From contig JBCDCE010000055.1 of the NCBI GenBank assembly GCA_039182515.1, forward strand, positions 1 through 27,964: 27,964 nt of DNA, read 5' to 3'. A program made the position numbers and the translations under genes. This document shows positions 1-8,243 of this stretch, piece after piece (positions within the stretch are counted from its first letter, which is position 1; each line of letters opens with the position of its first letter). The notes under the pieces were generated by a model that worked only from the letters and a program-made list of their open reading frames with translations, was not told the DNA's origin and made no database searches. Origin of the DNA: JBCDCE01 sp039182515 (GTDB lineage: Bacteria > Pseudomonadota > Alphaproteobacteria > Rhodobacterales > Rhodobacteraceae).

Positions 1-48
1 GCTCGGTTTCCGAGCCGGGATCTCCGCCCGCATCGTCGTTGAAAGCCA
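1..48. repeat. Left arm of a perfect 48-bp inverted repeat
   Basis: Positions 1-48 are the exact reverse complement of 139-186; the match fails at the next inner pair (49 against 138). The outer limit is unknown because the window starts here. The arm encodes, on the minus strand, the same PPC-domain residues that the right arm encodes on the plus strand. Two explanations fit: a foldback chimera at a contig end, or an inverted duplication. Confidence 0.95.
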
Positions 49-138
49 GCACTTCTTGGCCTGCATTGTAAACATTGATCCAACTGTCGAGGTTCGCGCT
101 GTCATCAAGGTCCAAAATGAGAACCGTGCCGCGGGTGA
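1..138 (-). pseudogene. Inverted N-terminal fragment of the PPC domain
   Basis: Read on the minus strand, this stretch is open throughout and encodes a typical bacterial pre-peptidase C-terminal (PPC) domain start: a TVLILDLDD segment, then DSWINVYNAGQEVLAFNDD. Joining the reverse complement of 49-138 to the plus strand from 139 restores a continuous PPC domain, running from the beta strand through AFNDDAGG to YYIAVGRYSGGTF. The plus-strand protein lacks that first half. The fragment is therefore the true 5' neighbour of the plus-strand gene lying in the wrong orientation. I class it as a displaced gene fragment, not a separate gene. An assembly or amplification chimera is the simplest cause. 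Confidence 0.7.
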
Positions 139-1241
139 TGGCTTTCAACGACGATGCGGGCGGAGATCCCGGCTCGGAAACCGAGCCTTATGATGCGGGC
201 CTCACCTTCACCGCACCAACCGACGGCCTCTACTATATTGCTGTGGGTCGCTATTCAGGCGGCACCTTTCTCAATGCCACAAGCGAATACACGCTCCATG
301 TCTCTGTGACAGAACCCGGCCCAAGTCCCGCGCTTGGAACGGATGGTACTGGAGCCAAGGATATTCTTTGGGGCGGCGCAGGTGATGACCAAATCTTCGG
401 TGGCCTGGGCTCAGACGAAAGTTGGGGAGAGGCTGGCGACGATATCCTGGAAGGAGGCTTGGGCAATGACACGCTTGATGGCGGGGCAGACAATGACCAG
501 CTCTATGGCGCAAATGGTCATGATACTTTGCGCGGCGGGTCTGGAGACGATCTTCTAAATCCTTGGACCGGGAACGACACTTTAGACGGTGGCGAGGGCG
601 TCGATACCGTGGACTACAGCGATTTTGGATCTGCTATTTCGGTTAATCTCTTGGACTTAGCTCCCCAACTGGTGTCGAATGCCGCCGGGACCGACCAATT
701 TGCCAATATCGAAAACATCCTGGGCTCCAAAGGCGGCGACACGCTCACGGGCTCACATGGCAACAACCGCATCGAAGGCGGCGGCGGGAACGACACTATC
801 TTTGGTCAGAAAGGCGATGATGTGATCCTTGGCGGTGCGCAAAACGACACGCTGCGGGGCAATAATGGAGACGATATTCTGATCGGGGGCCTGGGGCGCG
901 ATATTATGGGCGGCGGACGCGGCGCTGATGTTTTTGTTTTTCAAGATCCAAGCGAGACCGTGAACGGTGGGTTTCGCGACCGCATTCAAGACTTCAATCG
1001 CAATGAAGATCTCTTGGACCTTTCAGCAATGGACGCCGATCTCACAAGTGCTGTCGACAGCTTCACATTCATGAACAATGCCGCCTTTACGTCTGGGGCA
1101 GGAGGCCAGCTGCGCGCCTTCAAAGTGACCGCGACGAACAAAACGATTGTGGAAGGAGAGGTGGACGGCGACGGCAAAAAGGACTTCCAGTTCGAACTCA
1201 CTGGTCTCATCAATCTGACAGCGGATCACTTTATTTTATAG
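75..1241 (+). CDS. RTX-repeat, PPC-domain secreted protein (5' end disrupted)
   Basis: This is a calcium-binding extracellular protein, probably exported by a type I (ABC/MFP/TolC-like) system. Residues 23-80 hold the second half of a PPC domain (AFNDDAGG to YYIAVGRYSGG). Residues 95-175 and 230-285 hold two blocks of RTX nonapeptides of the GGxGxDxLx type, for example GGLGNDTLD and GGSGDDLLN, which form calcium-bound beta rolls. Residues 285-388 resemble the serralysin-type C-terminal region (GADVFVF, then DRIQDF and DLLDLS). The protein ends in DHFIL, as expected for an uncleaved C-terminal secretion signal. No catalytic domain is visible, and any such domain would lie upstream of the window. 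The ATG at 75 is unlikely to be the native start, because codons up to 138-140 come from the inverted segment. The native frame continues on the opposite strand. The gene should be treated as 5'-partial. Confidence 0.85.
   Translation: MIQLSRFALSSRSKMRTVPRVMAFNDDAGGDPGSETEPYDAGLTFTAPTDGLYYIAVGRYSGGTFLNATSEYTLHVSVTEPGPSPALGTDGTGAKDILWGGAGDDQIFGGLGSDESWGEAGDDILEGGLGNDTLDGGADNDQLYGANGHDTLRGGSGDDLLNPWTGNDTLDGGEGVDTVDYSDFGSAISVNLLDLAPQLVSNAAGTDQFANIENILGSKGGDTLTGSHGNNRIEGGGGNDTIFGQKGDDVILGGAQNDTLRGNNGDDILIGGLGRDIMGGGRGADVFVFQDPSETVNGGFRDRIQDFNRNEDLLDLSAMDADLTSAVDSFTFMNNAAFTSGAGGQLRAFKVTATNKTIVEGEVDGDGKKDFQFELTGLINLTADHFIL
139..186. repeat. Right arm of the 48-bp inverted repeat
   Basis: This is the exact reverse complement of 1-48, separated from it by a 90-bp spacer. 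It lies in frame inside the RTX/PPC reading frame and encodes residues ending in GSETE. The sequence to its right continues a normal PPC domain, so this arm appears to be in its native context. Confidence 0.95.
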
Positions 1242-1368
1242 GCCGACCACCCATCTCCCTTCTGCGCCATTGACCTCTTTGAATTAAAACAAATGTCGAG
1301 ACCTCGAGGGGGCGTGCCTCTGGCGCGAGACTGCGCTCATTTTAAACCGGCGCTTCACCTTTGTAGGG

Positions 1369-2202
1369 CTAGTCGATCCAGCGCGCGAGGGTCTCTGGCG
1401 GGACTGTCCATTTCAGGCGTCCGAGATCTGGCAAGACGTAGCGCTCATAAAACCACATCCGGTCATCATAGGGCAGGCTCGGTCGATTGGTGGCTTTTGA
1501 GCCGTAAACGGCGCGTTTTGCGTAGGGTAAATCTCGAACCACATTCACCACGCTGTGCGCACCGCAGCTTCGCAAATAGTCGGCCACACGGGTTGTCACG
1601 CTTGCCAAATATGGGCGCGCGCCTGCGGTCACACCATTTAAAGCAGAAGGCGGAACCGCTTCACCGCAATGTGTCTCAAGACCCAAGCACGTGTCCAAGG
1701 CCGCGGCAAACTGCTTTGGTCGTGCGGCGATTTCATCGAAGTCTAGCAGCGCAACGGACTTAGGGCCAAAAACCGCGTCCCATTCGGCCAAGACGCGACC
1801 AAATTGCCCATCTCTCCAAAGTCCACTTTCGCGCACCACATCCTGAAAGCCACCACGCGCCAACCCATAGCGCACCAAATGCTGATAATGCGAGTAAGCC
1901 CGGTCGACCGGATTTCGCAACACAGCCACCAAAGGAATTGGCCCCAAGGTTCGATAAACTTTGTCAGGCAGATCCGGCTTGGCAAAATAACTTGGCGCAA
2001 CTTCAACGCAAACCTCAGAAACACTGTGAAATTGGCGCGCGTACCAGTCCGCCCCACGCGCGTAGTACCGATCAAAAAAGAATGTTTCTTTCACACGCCG
2101 CGGCAAGTCTACGTCTCCACGGTTTTTTAGGTAGTTGTAACACCACGTGCTTCCCGTTCGCATGGGTCCCAGGATGAGCGCGTTGGGGAGTTTGTGTGTC
2201 AT
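1369..2202 (-). CDS. Sulfotransferase family protein (first of a tandem pair)
   Basis: This 277-residue protein belongs to the PAPS-dependent sulfotransferase family. These enzymes transfer sulfate from 3'-phosphoadenosine-5'-phosphosulfate to a hydroxyl or amine acceptor. The 5'-phosphosulfate loop GPMRTGSTW is at residues 12-20. The 3'-phosphate motif LRNPVDRAYSHYQ follows at about residues 115-127. There is no signal peptide, so it probably acts in the cytosol or at the inner membrane face. The ATG overlaps the stop of the upstream sulfotransferase by 4 nt (ATGA), which indicates translational coupling. Its place in a polysaccharide locus makes a sugar or nascent glycan the likely acceptor, but the sequence does not show the acceptor. 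Confidence 0.85.
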   Translation of the reverse strand: MTHKLPNALILGPMRTGSTWCYNYLKNRGDVDLPRRVKETFFFDRYYARGADWYARQFHSVSEVCVEVAPSYFAKPDLPDKVYRTLGPIPLVAVLRNPVDRAYSHYQHLVRYGLARGGFQDVVRESGLWRDGQFGRVLAEWDAVFGPKSVALLDFDEIAARPKQFAAALDTCLGLETHCGEAVPPSALNGVTAGARPYLASVTTRVADYLRSCGAHSVVNVVRDLPYAKRAVYGSKATNRPSLPYDDRMWFYERYVLPDLGRLKWTVPPETLARWID

Positions 2203-3005
2203 GCCCGCACCCGTTTCAACAACTCAGGATAGCCGCGCTGCAAAAGGTTTAAGGCTTGGTTCTCAACAGGCTCATTTGCGCCTTTGGCGGGCACAAAAAG
2301 AACGTACTGTAGCCAAGCTTGGCGCTTGAGCCATCCCAAAAGCCGGACCGCACGGCAGGCACGCAATAAAAGCGCGGTGCGTTTTGCCAAGCGGGCCAAG
2401 GCAATCCCGCGCGGGGCCTGTTGGGCGAGCACAGGACCTGGGATTGGCGCATTTGGTGGCAAAGGCTTTAAGCCTAAAAACCCCCGCAAGCGTGACAAAT
2501 ACCCGTTTGGATCCTTCTGGAGATCTTCATAGGCCAGAATGAGGATCTGTTCTTTGGGAAAGCGGGCCTCGAAAGGCGCCATGAGCTGTGCGTAGTCGCA
2601 GCGTTCAAGGATCTGCCAGCTGTCACCGCCCGCAAGATAGGCATCCAACTGCGTTTTAGGTGGAATTTGGCCGTTGCGTTTTAAGAACCCAAAATGTGAG
2701 AGCGCGCGTGTGAGCGGCGCGCGGACTGTAAAAATGATCTTGGCATGAGGATTATGAGCCTGAATACGCGCTGCCACATCCGCGTCAGCGCAATATGTGT
2801 TGGAAAAATCAGCCTTCAAACCCTCTGAACGCCAGAGCTTAAGGGCCTGTTTTTCAACATCCGGATCGCGGTCCAAAAAGATACCGGTTTCTTTGAGGTG
2901 AGGTACAGCGATGCCTGGCCAGTGCGACAGGGTTTCATAAAGCCAGGTTGTGCCGCATCTGCCTGGCCCCACAAAAAAGAGATCTATTGTTGTGCGCCTA
3001 CTCAC
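2199..3005 (-). CDS. Sulfotransferase family protein (second of a tandem pair)
   Basis: This 268-residue protein is a second PAPS-dependent sulfotransferase. It has the phosphosulfate loop GPGRCGTTW at residues 13-21 and a 3'-phosphate-type motif, TVRAPLTRALSHFGF, at about residues 90-105. It is clearly diverged from its neighbour, so it is not a recent duplicate, and different acceptor positions are plausible. The start is GTG, with a GAGGAG sequence about 9 nt upstream. It overlaps the membrane protein before it by 8 nt and the next sulfotransferase by 4 nt, giving a tight three-gene operon on the minus strand. The acceptor is unknown. Confidence 0.85.
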   Translation of the reverse strand: MSRRTTIDLFFVGPGRCGTTWLYETLSHWPGIAVPHLKETGIFLDRDPDVEKQALKLWRSEGLKADFSNTYCADADVAARIQAHNPHAKIIFTVRAPLTRALSHFGFLKRNGQIPPKTQLDAYLAGGDSWQILERCDYAQLMAPFEARFPKEQILILAYEDLQKDPNGYLSRLRGFLGLKPLPPNAPIPGPVLAQQAPRGIALARLAKRTALLLRACRAVRLLGWLKRQAWLQYVLFVPAKGANEPVENQALNLLQRGYPELLKRVRA

Positions 3006-4092
3006 GTGCCCGGGCTCCTCGCAAAAGCCCCGCTAAGAGGATCCCATAAGCGGGCAATCGCATCCTAAAAACGTTCCCGTAATTGCTCGAAAAAAGGGAG
3101 ACAGCAGCCACATAAATCCAAAAGAAGATCTTTGCGGCTTTGGGCGCTTCTTGGTGAAAGCGCCAAGCCACATAGCAAAAAACCACGCTGTCTAGAAATG
3201 CAAAGGCCAGTGGCAAACGCGTGATCTCAAACGGCAGCGGGAGGATGAAAAAGCTTACCAATTGAACAGCATATCTTGGGAAAAACCCAAATTCCGCCAA
3301 TCGGCCAGCCAAGATGTTTGACCCTCCGCCTTCGTCTATACTCCAGCGCCCGGCACGCGCTTCAAAGAAGTCAGAAAAGAGCAGCGGTAAATCCCAAACC
3401 ACAGGTACAGCTTGAAGACCCAAAGCATGGGGTGCTCTCATCAGTCCCGCTACAAAAACGCACCCGAATAGCAAAAGGAGCACTGGGGCTATTGCGAGGT
3501 GTCGTACGTCCCAGGCACTGCGTATGGCATTTGCAAGAACCAAAAGGACCGCCAATTCGGGGCGCACCGCCAAAAGCGCAAGAGCCGCAACGCCCTGCCC
3601 TGCTAAGCGCCGCCCAACACGCGGGTCGCAAAAGCTCAGAACCGCCAAAAAAATCACGCCCATGACAATGGGGTCGCGCAAAGAAAAGAGAGAAAAGTTC
3701 ACAATTGCTGGGGTGAAGGCCATCCATGAAATCTCTGGCCGCAAACGCCAAAGAACGGCAAAAAGCCATATAACCAAGGCCACATTCACACCGATTGCCG
3801 CCCACCATCGCTCCGTTAACCAAAACGCGGGCGCATTAATGAGAGCCTGTAAAATGAAGGTTGAATGATCCCGTGGGCTTTCTTCGCCACTCCAGAGATT
3901 AAAGGCAAACTCGGAGGCAAACTTCTGCTCAAAAATCTCTTTTTCAAAATTCCAAGCGGCCAAGATCGCAAGGGCCGCAAGCAGGCCAAGAGACCAAAAG
4001 AGCCCTCGGCGCGCGCGCGCGTCTCCTTCCCGCGCAGCCACCAAAACGCCCAAAAGTCCGTACAGCCCACTCACGACGAAAATCTCCGTCAA
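2998..4092 (-). CDS. Polytopic membrane protein, EpsG/Wzy polymerase-like
   Basis: The protein has about 364 residues and around nine or ten hydrophobic segments. It carries a loop with SLFSLRDPIVMG and a C-terminal SSNYGNVFRMRLPAYG segment. Both resemble EpsG/Wzy-type polysaccharide polymerases, which join lipid-linked repeat units at the periplasmic face. I assign it by topology, these loops and the neighbourhood, not by a diagnostic motif. I chose the TTG at 4092 because GGAGG sits 5 nt before it. A GTG at 4098 would overlap that ribosome binding site. The gene opens the minus-strand operon with the two sulfotransferases and is divergent from the glycosyltransferase. Alternatives are a flippase-like protein or a GT-C-type membrane protein. 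Confidence 0.6.
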   Translation of the reverse strand: MTEIFVVSGLYGLLGVLVAAREGDARARRGLFWSLGLLAALAILAAWNFEKEIFEQKFASEFAFNLWSGEESPRDHSTFILQALINAPAFWLTERWWAAIGVNVALVIWLFAVLWRLRPEISWMAFTPAIVNFSLFSLRDPIVMGVIFLAVLSFCDPRVGRRLAGQGVAALALLAVRPELAVLLVLANAIRSAWDVRHLAIAPVLLLLFGCVFVAGLMRAPHALGLQAVPVVWDLPLLFSDFFEARAGRWSIDEGGGSNILAGRLAEFGFFPRYAVQLVSFFILPLPFEITRLPLAFAFLDSVVFCYVAWRFHQEAPKAAKIFFWIYVAAVSLFSSNYGNVFRMRLPAYGILLAGLLRGARARE

Positions 4093-4208
4093 GGACACCT
4101 CCCGATACTCATCCAGTGGCCTCTCTATGGCAGGTCACAGTTAAGAAAATATTGGCAAGTCTCGCTGTAAGCCTCGCAACATAAGCTCGTTTCGCGTGGG
4201 TAAGTGTT
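4093..4208. promoter_or_regulatory. Divergent intergenic region of the polysaccharide locus
   Basis: This stretch of about 115 bp separates the starts of the membrane protein-sulfotransferase operon (minus) and the glycosyltransferase-kinase operon (plus). Promoters for both arms should lie here, but I cannot name convincing -35/-10 pairs. An AT-rich patch near 4140-4155 is the best candidate core. The GGAGG serving the minus-strand start is at about 4098-4102. Confidence 0.4.
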
Positions 4209-5342
4209 TTGGATCGTCCCGATATTTTGTTTGTGATCACAAGTGCGGCCTTGGGCGGCGCTCAAACGCATCTTTTGGAGCTTGTGAAAGGGCTTCGGTC
4301 GCGCTTTCACCTGCACGTGGCTTACGGTCAGCCGGGGCCACTTACATCGCGACTGAATGCACTCGGCGTGACGACCACACAGATGCCAAGCCTAGCCCGC
4401 ACCTTGCAGCCCTTGCAGGATATGCAGGCTTTACGAGCCTTTGGAATGCTGCTTGGACAGCTCGCCCCCCGGCTCATTCATGCGCATAGTGCAAAAGCGG
4501 GCCTCATCGCGCGCTGGTGCGGGCCTCGCTTTGAAATACCCGTTCTTTACACCGCACATGGTTGGGGCTTTGCCGACGGCGCGCCAACGGCGCATAAATG
4601 GCTCAGCTTGGCTCTAGAGCGTACGATGGCGCCGCGCACAACGGGCCTCATCACGCTCACCCAAGCGGATGCCCAGAGCGCTCAACGGATGCTCGGGTAT
4701 CGGGCAGACAAAATCCACCTCATTGCAAATGGACGCTCAGATCGCCCGCTTCTTACCGCTCCGCGCAGTGCGCGCCTGTCACTCCTCATGCTGGGACGGC
4801 TCTGTGCCCAAAAGAACCAAGCCCAAGCGCTTCGGCTTTTTGCAAGACTGCCAAAAGGGCGCGCAACCCTCACGCTGGTGGGAGACGGACCAGATCGCCG
4901 CAAGCTTGAAATCCAGGCAGGGCGCCTGAATTTAGGCCCTGATGAGGTGATTTTCACAGGTGATCTCGACGATCCTCAGACGCATCTTTCCGCGGCAGAC
5001 ATTGTCCTTCATAGCGCGCATTACGAAGGCATGCCCTATGCCATCATCGAAGCGTTTCGAGCCGGCAAACCCATCTTGGCAAATTCAATTCCAGCCCATG
5101 AGGAGCTGATATCACACAATGAAAACGGTCTCCTATTTCAATCCGAGATTCACGGAACGGCCCTCTTAAAGTTCTTGATCGACACACCAGACTTGCGTCA
5201 AACTCTTGGGCAAGCCGCGCGTCAAACCTACCTCGGGCGTCATCAAGCAAGCTTTATGACCGACGCAACAGCACGTCTTTTTGAGCGAACTTTGGCACAT
5301 CAGGTTTCGAAAGCCACAAGTGAGCGCTTTGCCTATGTTTAG
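4209..5342 (+). CDS. Glycosyltransferase family 4 (group 1)
   Basis: This 377-residue protein has a GT-B fold and probably transfers a nucleotide-activated sugar to a lipid-linked glycan on the cytoplasmic membrane face. The N-terminal domain begins with DILFVITSAALGGAQTH, the usual glycine-rich acceptor-side loop. A beta strand/loop HAHSAKAG lies near residue 95. The C-terminal domain has the E-x7-E signature region (YEGMPYAIIEAFRAGKP) at about residues 275-291 and MLGRLCAQKNQ near residue 195. The start is TTG; no in-frame ATG gives a complete N-terminal strand. The stop overlaps the start of the following chain-length/kinase gene by 8 nt, so the two are probably co-translated. Sugar specificity cannot be read from the sequence. 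Confidence 0.85.
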   Translation: MDRPDILFVITSAALGGAQTHLLELVKGLRSRFHLHVAYGQPGPLTSRLNALGVTTTQMPSLARTLQPLQDMQALRAFGMLLGQLAPRLIHAHSAKAGLIARWCGPRFEIPVLYTAHGWGFADGAPTAHKWLSLALERTMAPRTTGLITLTQADAQSAQRMLGYRADKIHLIANGRSDRPLLTAPRSARLSLLMLGRLCAQKNQAQALRLFARLPKGRATLTLVGDGPDRRKLEIQAGRLNLGPDEVIFTGDLDDPQTHLSAADIVLHSAHYEGMPYAIIEAFRAGKPILANSIPAHEELISHNENGLLFQSEIHGTALLKFLIDTPDLRQTLGQAARQTYLGRHQASFMTDATARLFERTLAHQVSKATSERFAYV

Positions 5343-7506
5343 CCCTCCCAAACAAGCGTTCCAGGCGACCTCGACACCGTCAATGAAAGGCGCAGTGAGC
5401 TTGGTGTCTGACGGGGCCGATGATTTCAAATTGCTCTGGCTGTTGCGGCGCAGCGCGGTTGTGTTGAGCCTCGCCACACTGACTTTTGCGGTTATCGCCG
5501 TGGCGCTCGCCGCCCGATTCTGGCCACCGCAATACACGGCCACAGCCACTTTGGCCCTTGAGCCCGCGCGGCAAGATTTTGCGCAAAATTTAGAAACCGT
5601 ATTTGGGCTCGCGGGCGCCGAAAGTACGGCCGTGCGCACAGAAGCGATTGTTTTGATGTCCCGCACTCTTTTGGGCGACGTTGTTGACGGTCTTGCGCTG
5701 TGGGATGTGGCTGAATTCCAGCCAAAGGTCTCTCAGACCCCTGTTGTTTTTGAAAACGCCCTCGCTTGGCTCGACCCACAGGGGATCCGACTGGCACCAG
5801 ATTTTTCCCCTCGCGACACCGCAATCGATGCTCTGGAAGATCGATTGGATGTGCAAAATCCGCGTCAGTCCTTTGCTCTTGAAGTCACTGTGACCACACA
5901 AAACTCCCTTCTGTCCGCCCAGATCGCGAACGCTTTGGTAGAGACTTATCTGGCTTGGCAAAAACAACGTAAAAAACTGGCGAATTCGGAAACACTTGAG
6001 GTGTTGAGCACCCGTGCGCAGGATTTGCGGAGCGACTTAGAAGCCCTGGAAAACCAGAGGTTTACCTATGCAAACCGTGGAGATGTGGTGGACGAAGGCG
6101 CAGCAGAGCGGCTGTCGGCCAGGCTCCAAAACGCGCGGGCGAAACTCGATGAGAGCACAGAAAACTACCTCCACAAAACCGATCAAATTGAGGCTCTGAA
6201 TGCGGGTTTTGCCAAAGGCCAACAAACTGGGGACTACAGCGCTTTCTCGGATCTCGTCCGCACAACTGAGTATTTTACGGGACGCGTCAGAAATGCAGAG
6301 CAAGCGCGCGCGATATTGAACGCCGTTCGGACAGATCTTTTGCAAAGTGCCACGCGCATCGCATCTGCGGAGGAAAAGGTTGCTGCCCAAACCGAAGAAC
6401 TCTCCGCGATGTCGCACAACCAGTTGGCGTTGCGCGATCTTGATCGCGAAATTGCAGCCACCCAAGCGCTTTACCAAAGCTTTTTGGCAGAGGTTAAAGA
6501 AACCTCCGTAGAGCGCGGGCTCGAGCAACCTGATGCGCGACGCTTGTCTTTGGCGGTTCCGCGCAGCGCTGTGGCGCCGAGGCTCAGTTTGATTGCCCTT
6601 TTGGGTGGCCTTGTGGGGTTTGCGCTATGTTTGTGCGCGTTGCTGTTGCGCGCGCATCACCGCAACAGCGTGCGCACGCCAGAAGATCTGCACAAGACCT
6701 TCGACTTGCCGGTCTTGGGGGTTTTGCACAAAAGCGCGGCTTTCGCGAAAGCGCCGGACGTTTTCATTGCAAAATCTGGCACAACGCCCGTCACAGAAGC
6801 TTTGCGCACGTTGCGAACCGCACTGAATTCAACGGATCCCATGCCACAGGTCTTGGGCGTTACAAGTTCGGTTCAAGGAGAAGGCAAAAGCACCCTGGCG
6901 CTCAGCTTGGCCCATATGCAGGCCAGCGCGGGCGCGCGTGTGTTATTGATAGAAGCCGACCTGCGCCGCCCCAGTTTAACCGCCCGCAAAAATCTCGCCC
7001 ATGATCCGGCCTCCCAAGCAAATCTTGCGCACTATCTATTAGAACAAAGCGCCTTTGAGCTCTCTCATTGCGCCGCGCTCGGACCACAGATTTGGGCCTT
7101 GCCCGGCGGTCAGACCTGCGCCAATCCAGCGGATCTGCTTGCACAACCAAGGTTTGCGCAGCTCATTGCCCAGGCCCGACCGCAGGTCGACCGGATTATC
7201 GTTGACCTGCCTCCCACGCTGGTTGCCCCCGATGCGCGGCTTGTGAGCCCATCGCTCGATATGCTGCTCTATGCTGTGAAGTGGGATCACACGAAGCTCG
7301 CAACTGTTGTGCGTGGCGTGTCAGAGTTAGGCGGGGCGCCCACGTCAAAGGTACGAAAGGCCCTGGTGATTACACAGATGAATGCCAAAAAGCTGCGGCG
7401 GGTCGGCTTGGAAGCGGCCTATGCCCCTGAGACCTATGCCGGCTATCACACACCCCGAGCGCGCCCGTTTTGGCCCTTTGGCGGCTCGAAAACGCGTCAG
7501 ATCTAA
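5335..7506 (+). CDS. Wzz-type chain-length regulator fused to a BY-kinase
   Basis: This protein of about 723 residues is an inner-membrane polysaccharide co-polymerase of the Wzc/ExoP type. It controls chain length and export through cycles of tyrosine autophosphorylation. An N-terminal membrane segment (about residues 40-62) is followed by a large periplasmic, partly coiled-coil region rich in Q, E and A. A second membrane segment is near residues 415-440. The cytoplasmic kinase has Walker A SSVQGEGKST (511-520), Walker A' LLIEADLRRPS (D542) and Walker B IIVDLPP (near 624). A tyrosine cluster near the C-terminus (AAYAPETYAGYH) is the expected phosphorylation tail. I chose the ATG at 5335, which overlaps the glycosyltransferase stop; a frame-compatible TTG at 5281 and an ATG at 5383 also exist. 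No Wza-like exporter or flippase is in the window. Confidence 0.87.
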   Translation: MFSPPKQAFQATSTPSMKGAVSLVSDGADDFKLLWLLRRSAVVLSLATLTFAVIAVALAARFWPPQYTATATLALEPARQDFAQNLETVFGLAGAESTAVRTEAIVLMSRTLLGDVVDGLALWDVAEFQPKVSQTPVVFENALAWLDPQGIRLAPDFSPRDTAIDALEDRLDVQNPRQSFALEVTVTTQNSLLSAQIANALVETYLAWQKQRKKLANSETLEVLSTRAQDLRSDLEALENQRFTYANRGDVVDEGAAERLSARLQNARAKLDESTENYLHKTDQIEALNAGFAKGQQTGDYSAFSDLVRTTEYFTGRVRNAEQARAILNAVRTDLLQSATRIASAEEKVAAQTEELSAMSHNQLALRDLDREIAATQALYQSFLAEVKETSVERGLEQPDARRLSLAVPRSAVAPRLSLIALLGGLVGFALCLCALLLRAHHRNSVRTPEDLHKTFDLPVLGVLHKSAAFAKAPDVFIAKSGTTPVTEALRTLRTALNSTDPMPQVLGVTSSVQGEGKSTLALSLAHMQASAGARVLLIEADLRRPSLTARKNLAHDPASQANLAHYLLEQSAFELSHCAALGPQIWALPGGQTCANPADLLAQPRFAQLIAQARPQVDRIIVDLPPTLVAPDARLVSPSLDMLLYAVKWDHTKLATVVRGVSELGGAPTSKVRKALVITQMNAKKLRRVGLEAAYAPETYAGYHTPRARPFWPFGGSKTRQI

Positions 7507-7545
7507 CGCAAAAGGCCGAACGTAACAGTCCTGAGCCAAGTGCCT

Positions 7546-8226
7546 CTATGGCCCAGCCTGTTTTTGCAAAAAATCCTGAATGCTTGGACCAATAAGATCC
7601 ACAATTTTCTCAACACCGCGAACGTTTGGGTGGATCATATCGCCTTGCAGCCAAGTCTGTAGCTCCTGAGCCCCAAGGCCTTGAAACGCCACCCAAAAGC
7701 CTGGGTGCAAATCCACGTCAAACTGCTTGGCGAGGCTTCCGTAGAGCCCTTCAAAGGCCGTTTCATACTCAGGCCCATAATTGGACGGCGCATCAAACCC
7801 AAAAAGCATCGCAGGCACCTCCGCTTGCGCAGCCGCCTCCAGAATTCCCGCAAGGTTTTGCTCGGCCAGACCGGGATCCAATCCACGCAGCACGTCGTTG
7901 CCCCCCAAGGCAACCAGTAGAGCATCTGGTTTGTCGCTGAGTGTCCAAGCAATGCGCGCCAAACCGCCAGACGTGGTGTCGCCCGACACACCCGCATTGA
8001 TCATTTCGACCTCGACCCCAGCCTGCCTTAGCCAAGACTGCAGTTTTGGAACCAGGCCTTGCTCGGGCGCCAGTCCGTAGCCTTGCACCAAACTGTCGCC
8101 CAAAAAGCTCACGCGCAGCGCCTCGGCGCTCACAAAGCTGGGCCAAAGCAAAATCAATGTGAAAGCGAACTTGCGCAGCGCCAAGCCCGCCCCATATCCG
8201 AGATAAGCGCGAATTCTTCTCTTCAT
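7546..8226 (-). CDS. tesA: Arylesterase / TesA-like SGNH hydrolase
   Basis: This 226-residue periplasmic esterase/lysophospholipase has an N-terminal signal peptide (hydrophobic FAFTLILLWPSF, cleavage after VSA near residue 34). The SGNH blocks are complete: GDSL with Ser45, NAGVSGDT with Gly82, GGND with Asn110, and DMIHPN with Asp196 and His199. It should hydrolyse acyl or aryl esters and thioesters. It is divergent from the ybbA-ybbP transporter genes with only 17 bp between start codons. The same tesA-ybbA-ybbP order occurs in Escherichia coli and suggests a conserved link to lipid handling in the envelope. It converges with the BY-kinase gene, with a 39-bp gap. Confidence 0.9.
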   Translation of the reverse strand: MKRRIRAYLGYGAGLALRKFAFTLILLWPSFVSAEALRVSFLGDSLVQGYGLAPEQGLVPKLQSWLRQAGVEVEMINAGVSGDTTSGGLARIAWTLSDKPDALLVALGGNDVLRGLDPGLAEQNLAGILEAAAQAEVPAMLFGFDAPSNYGPEYETAFEGLYGSLAKQFDVDLHPGFWVAFQGLGAQELQTWLQGDMIHPNVRGVEKIVDLIGPSIQDFLQKQAGP

Positions 8227-8243
8227 AATGACCCAGGCCTTCC

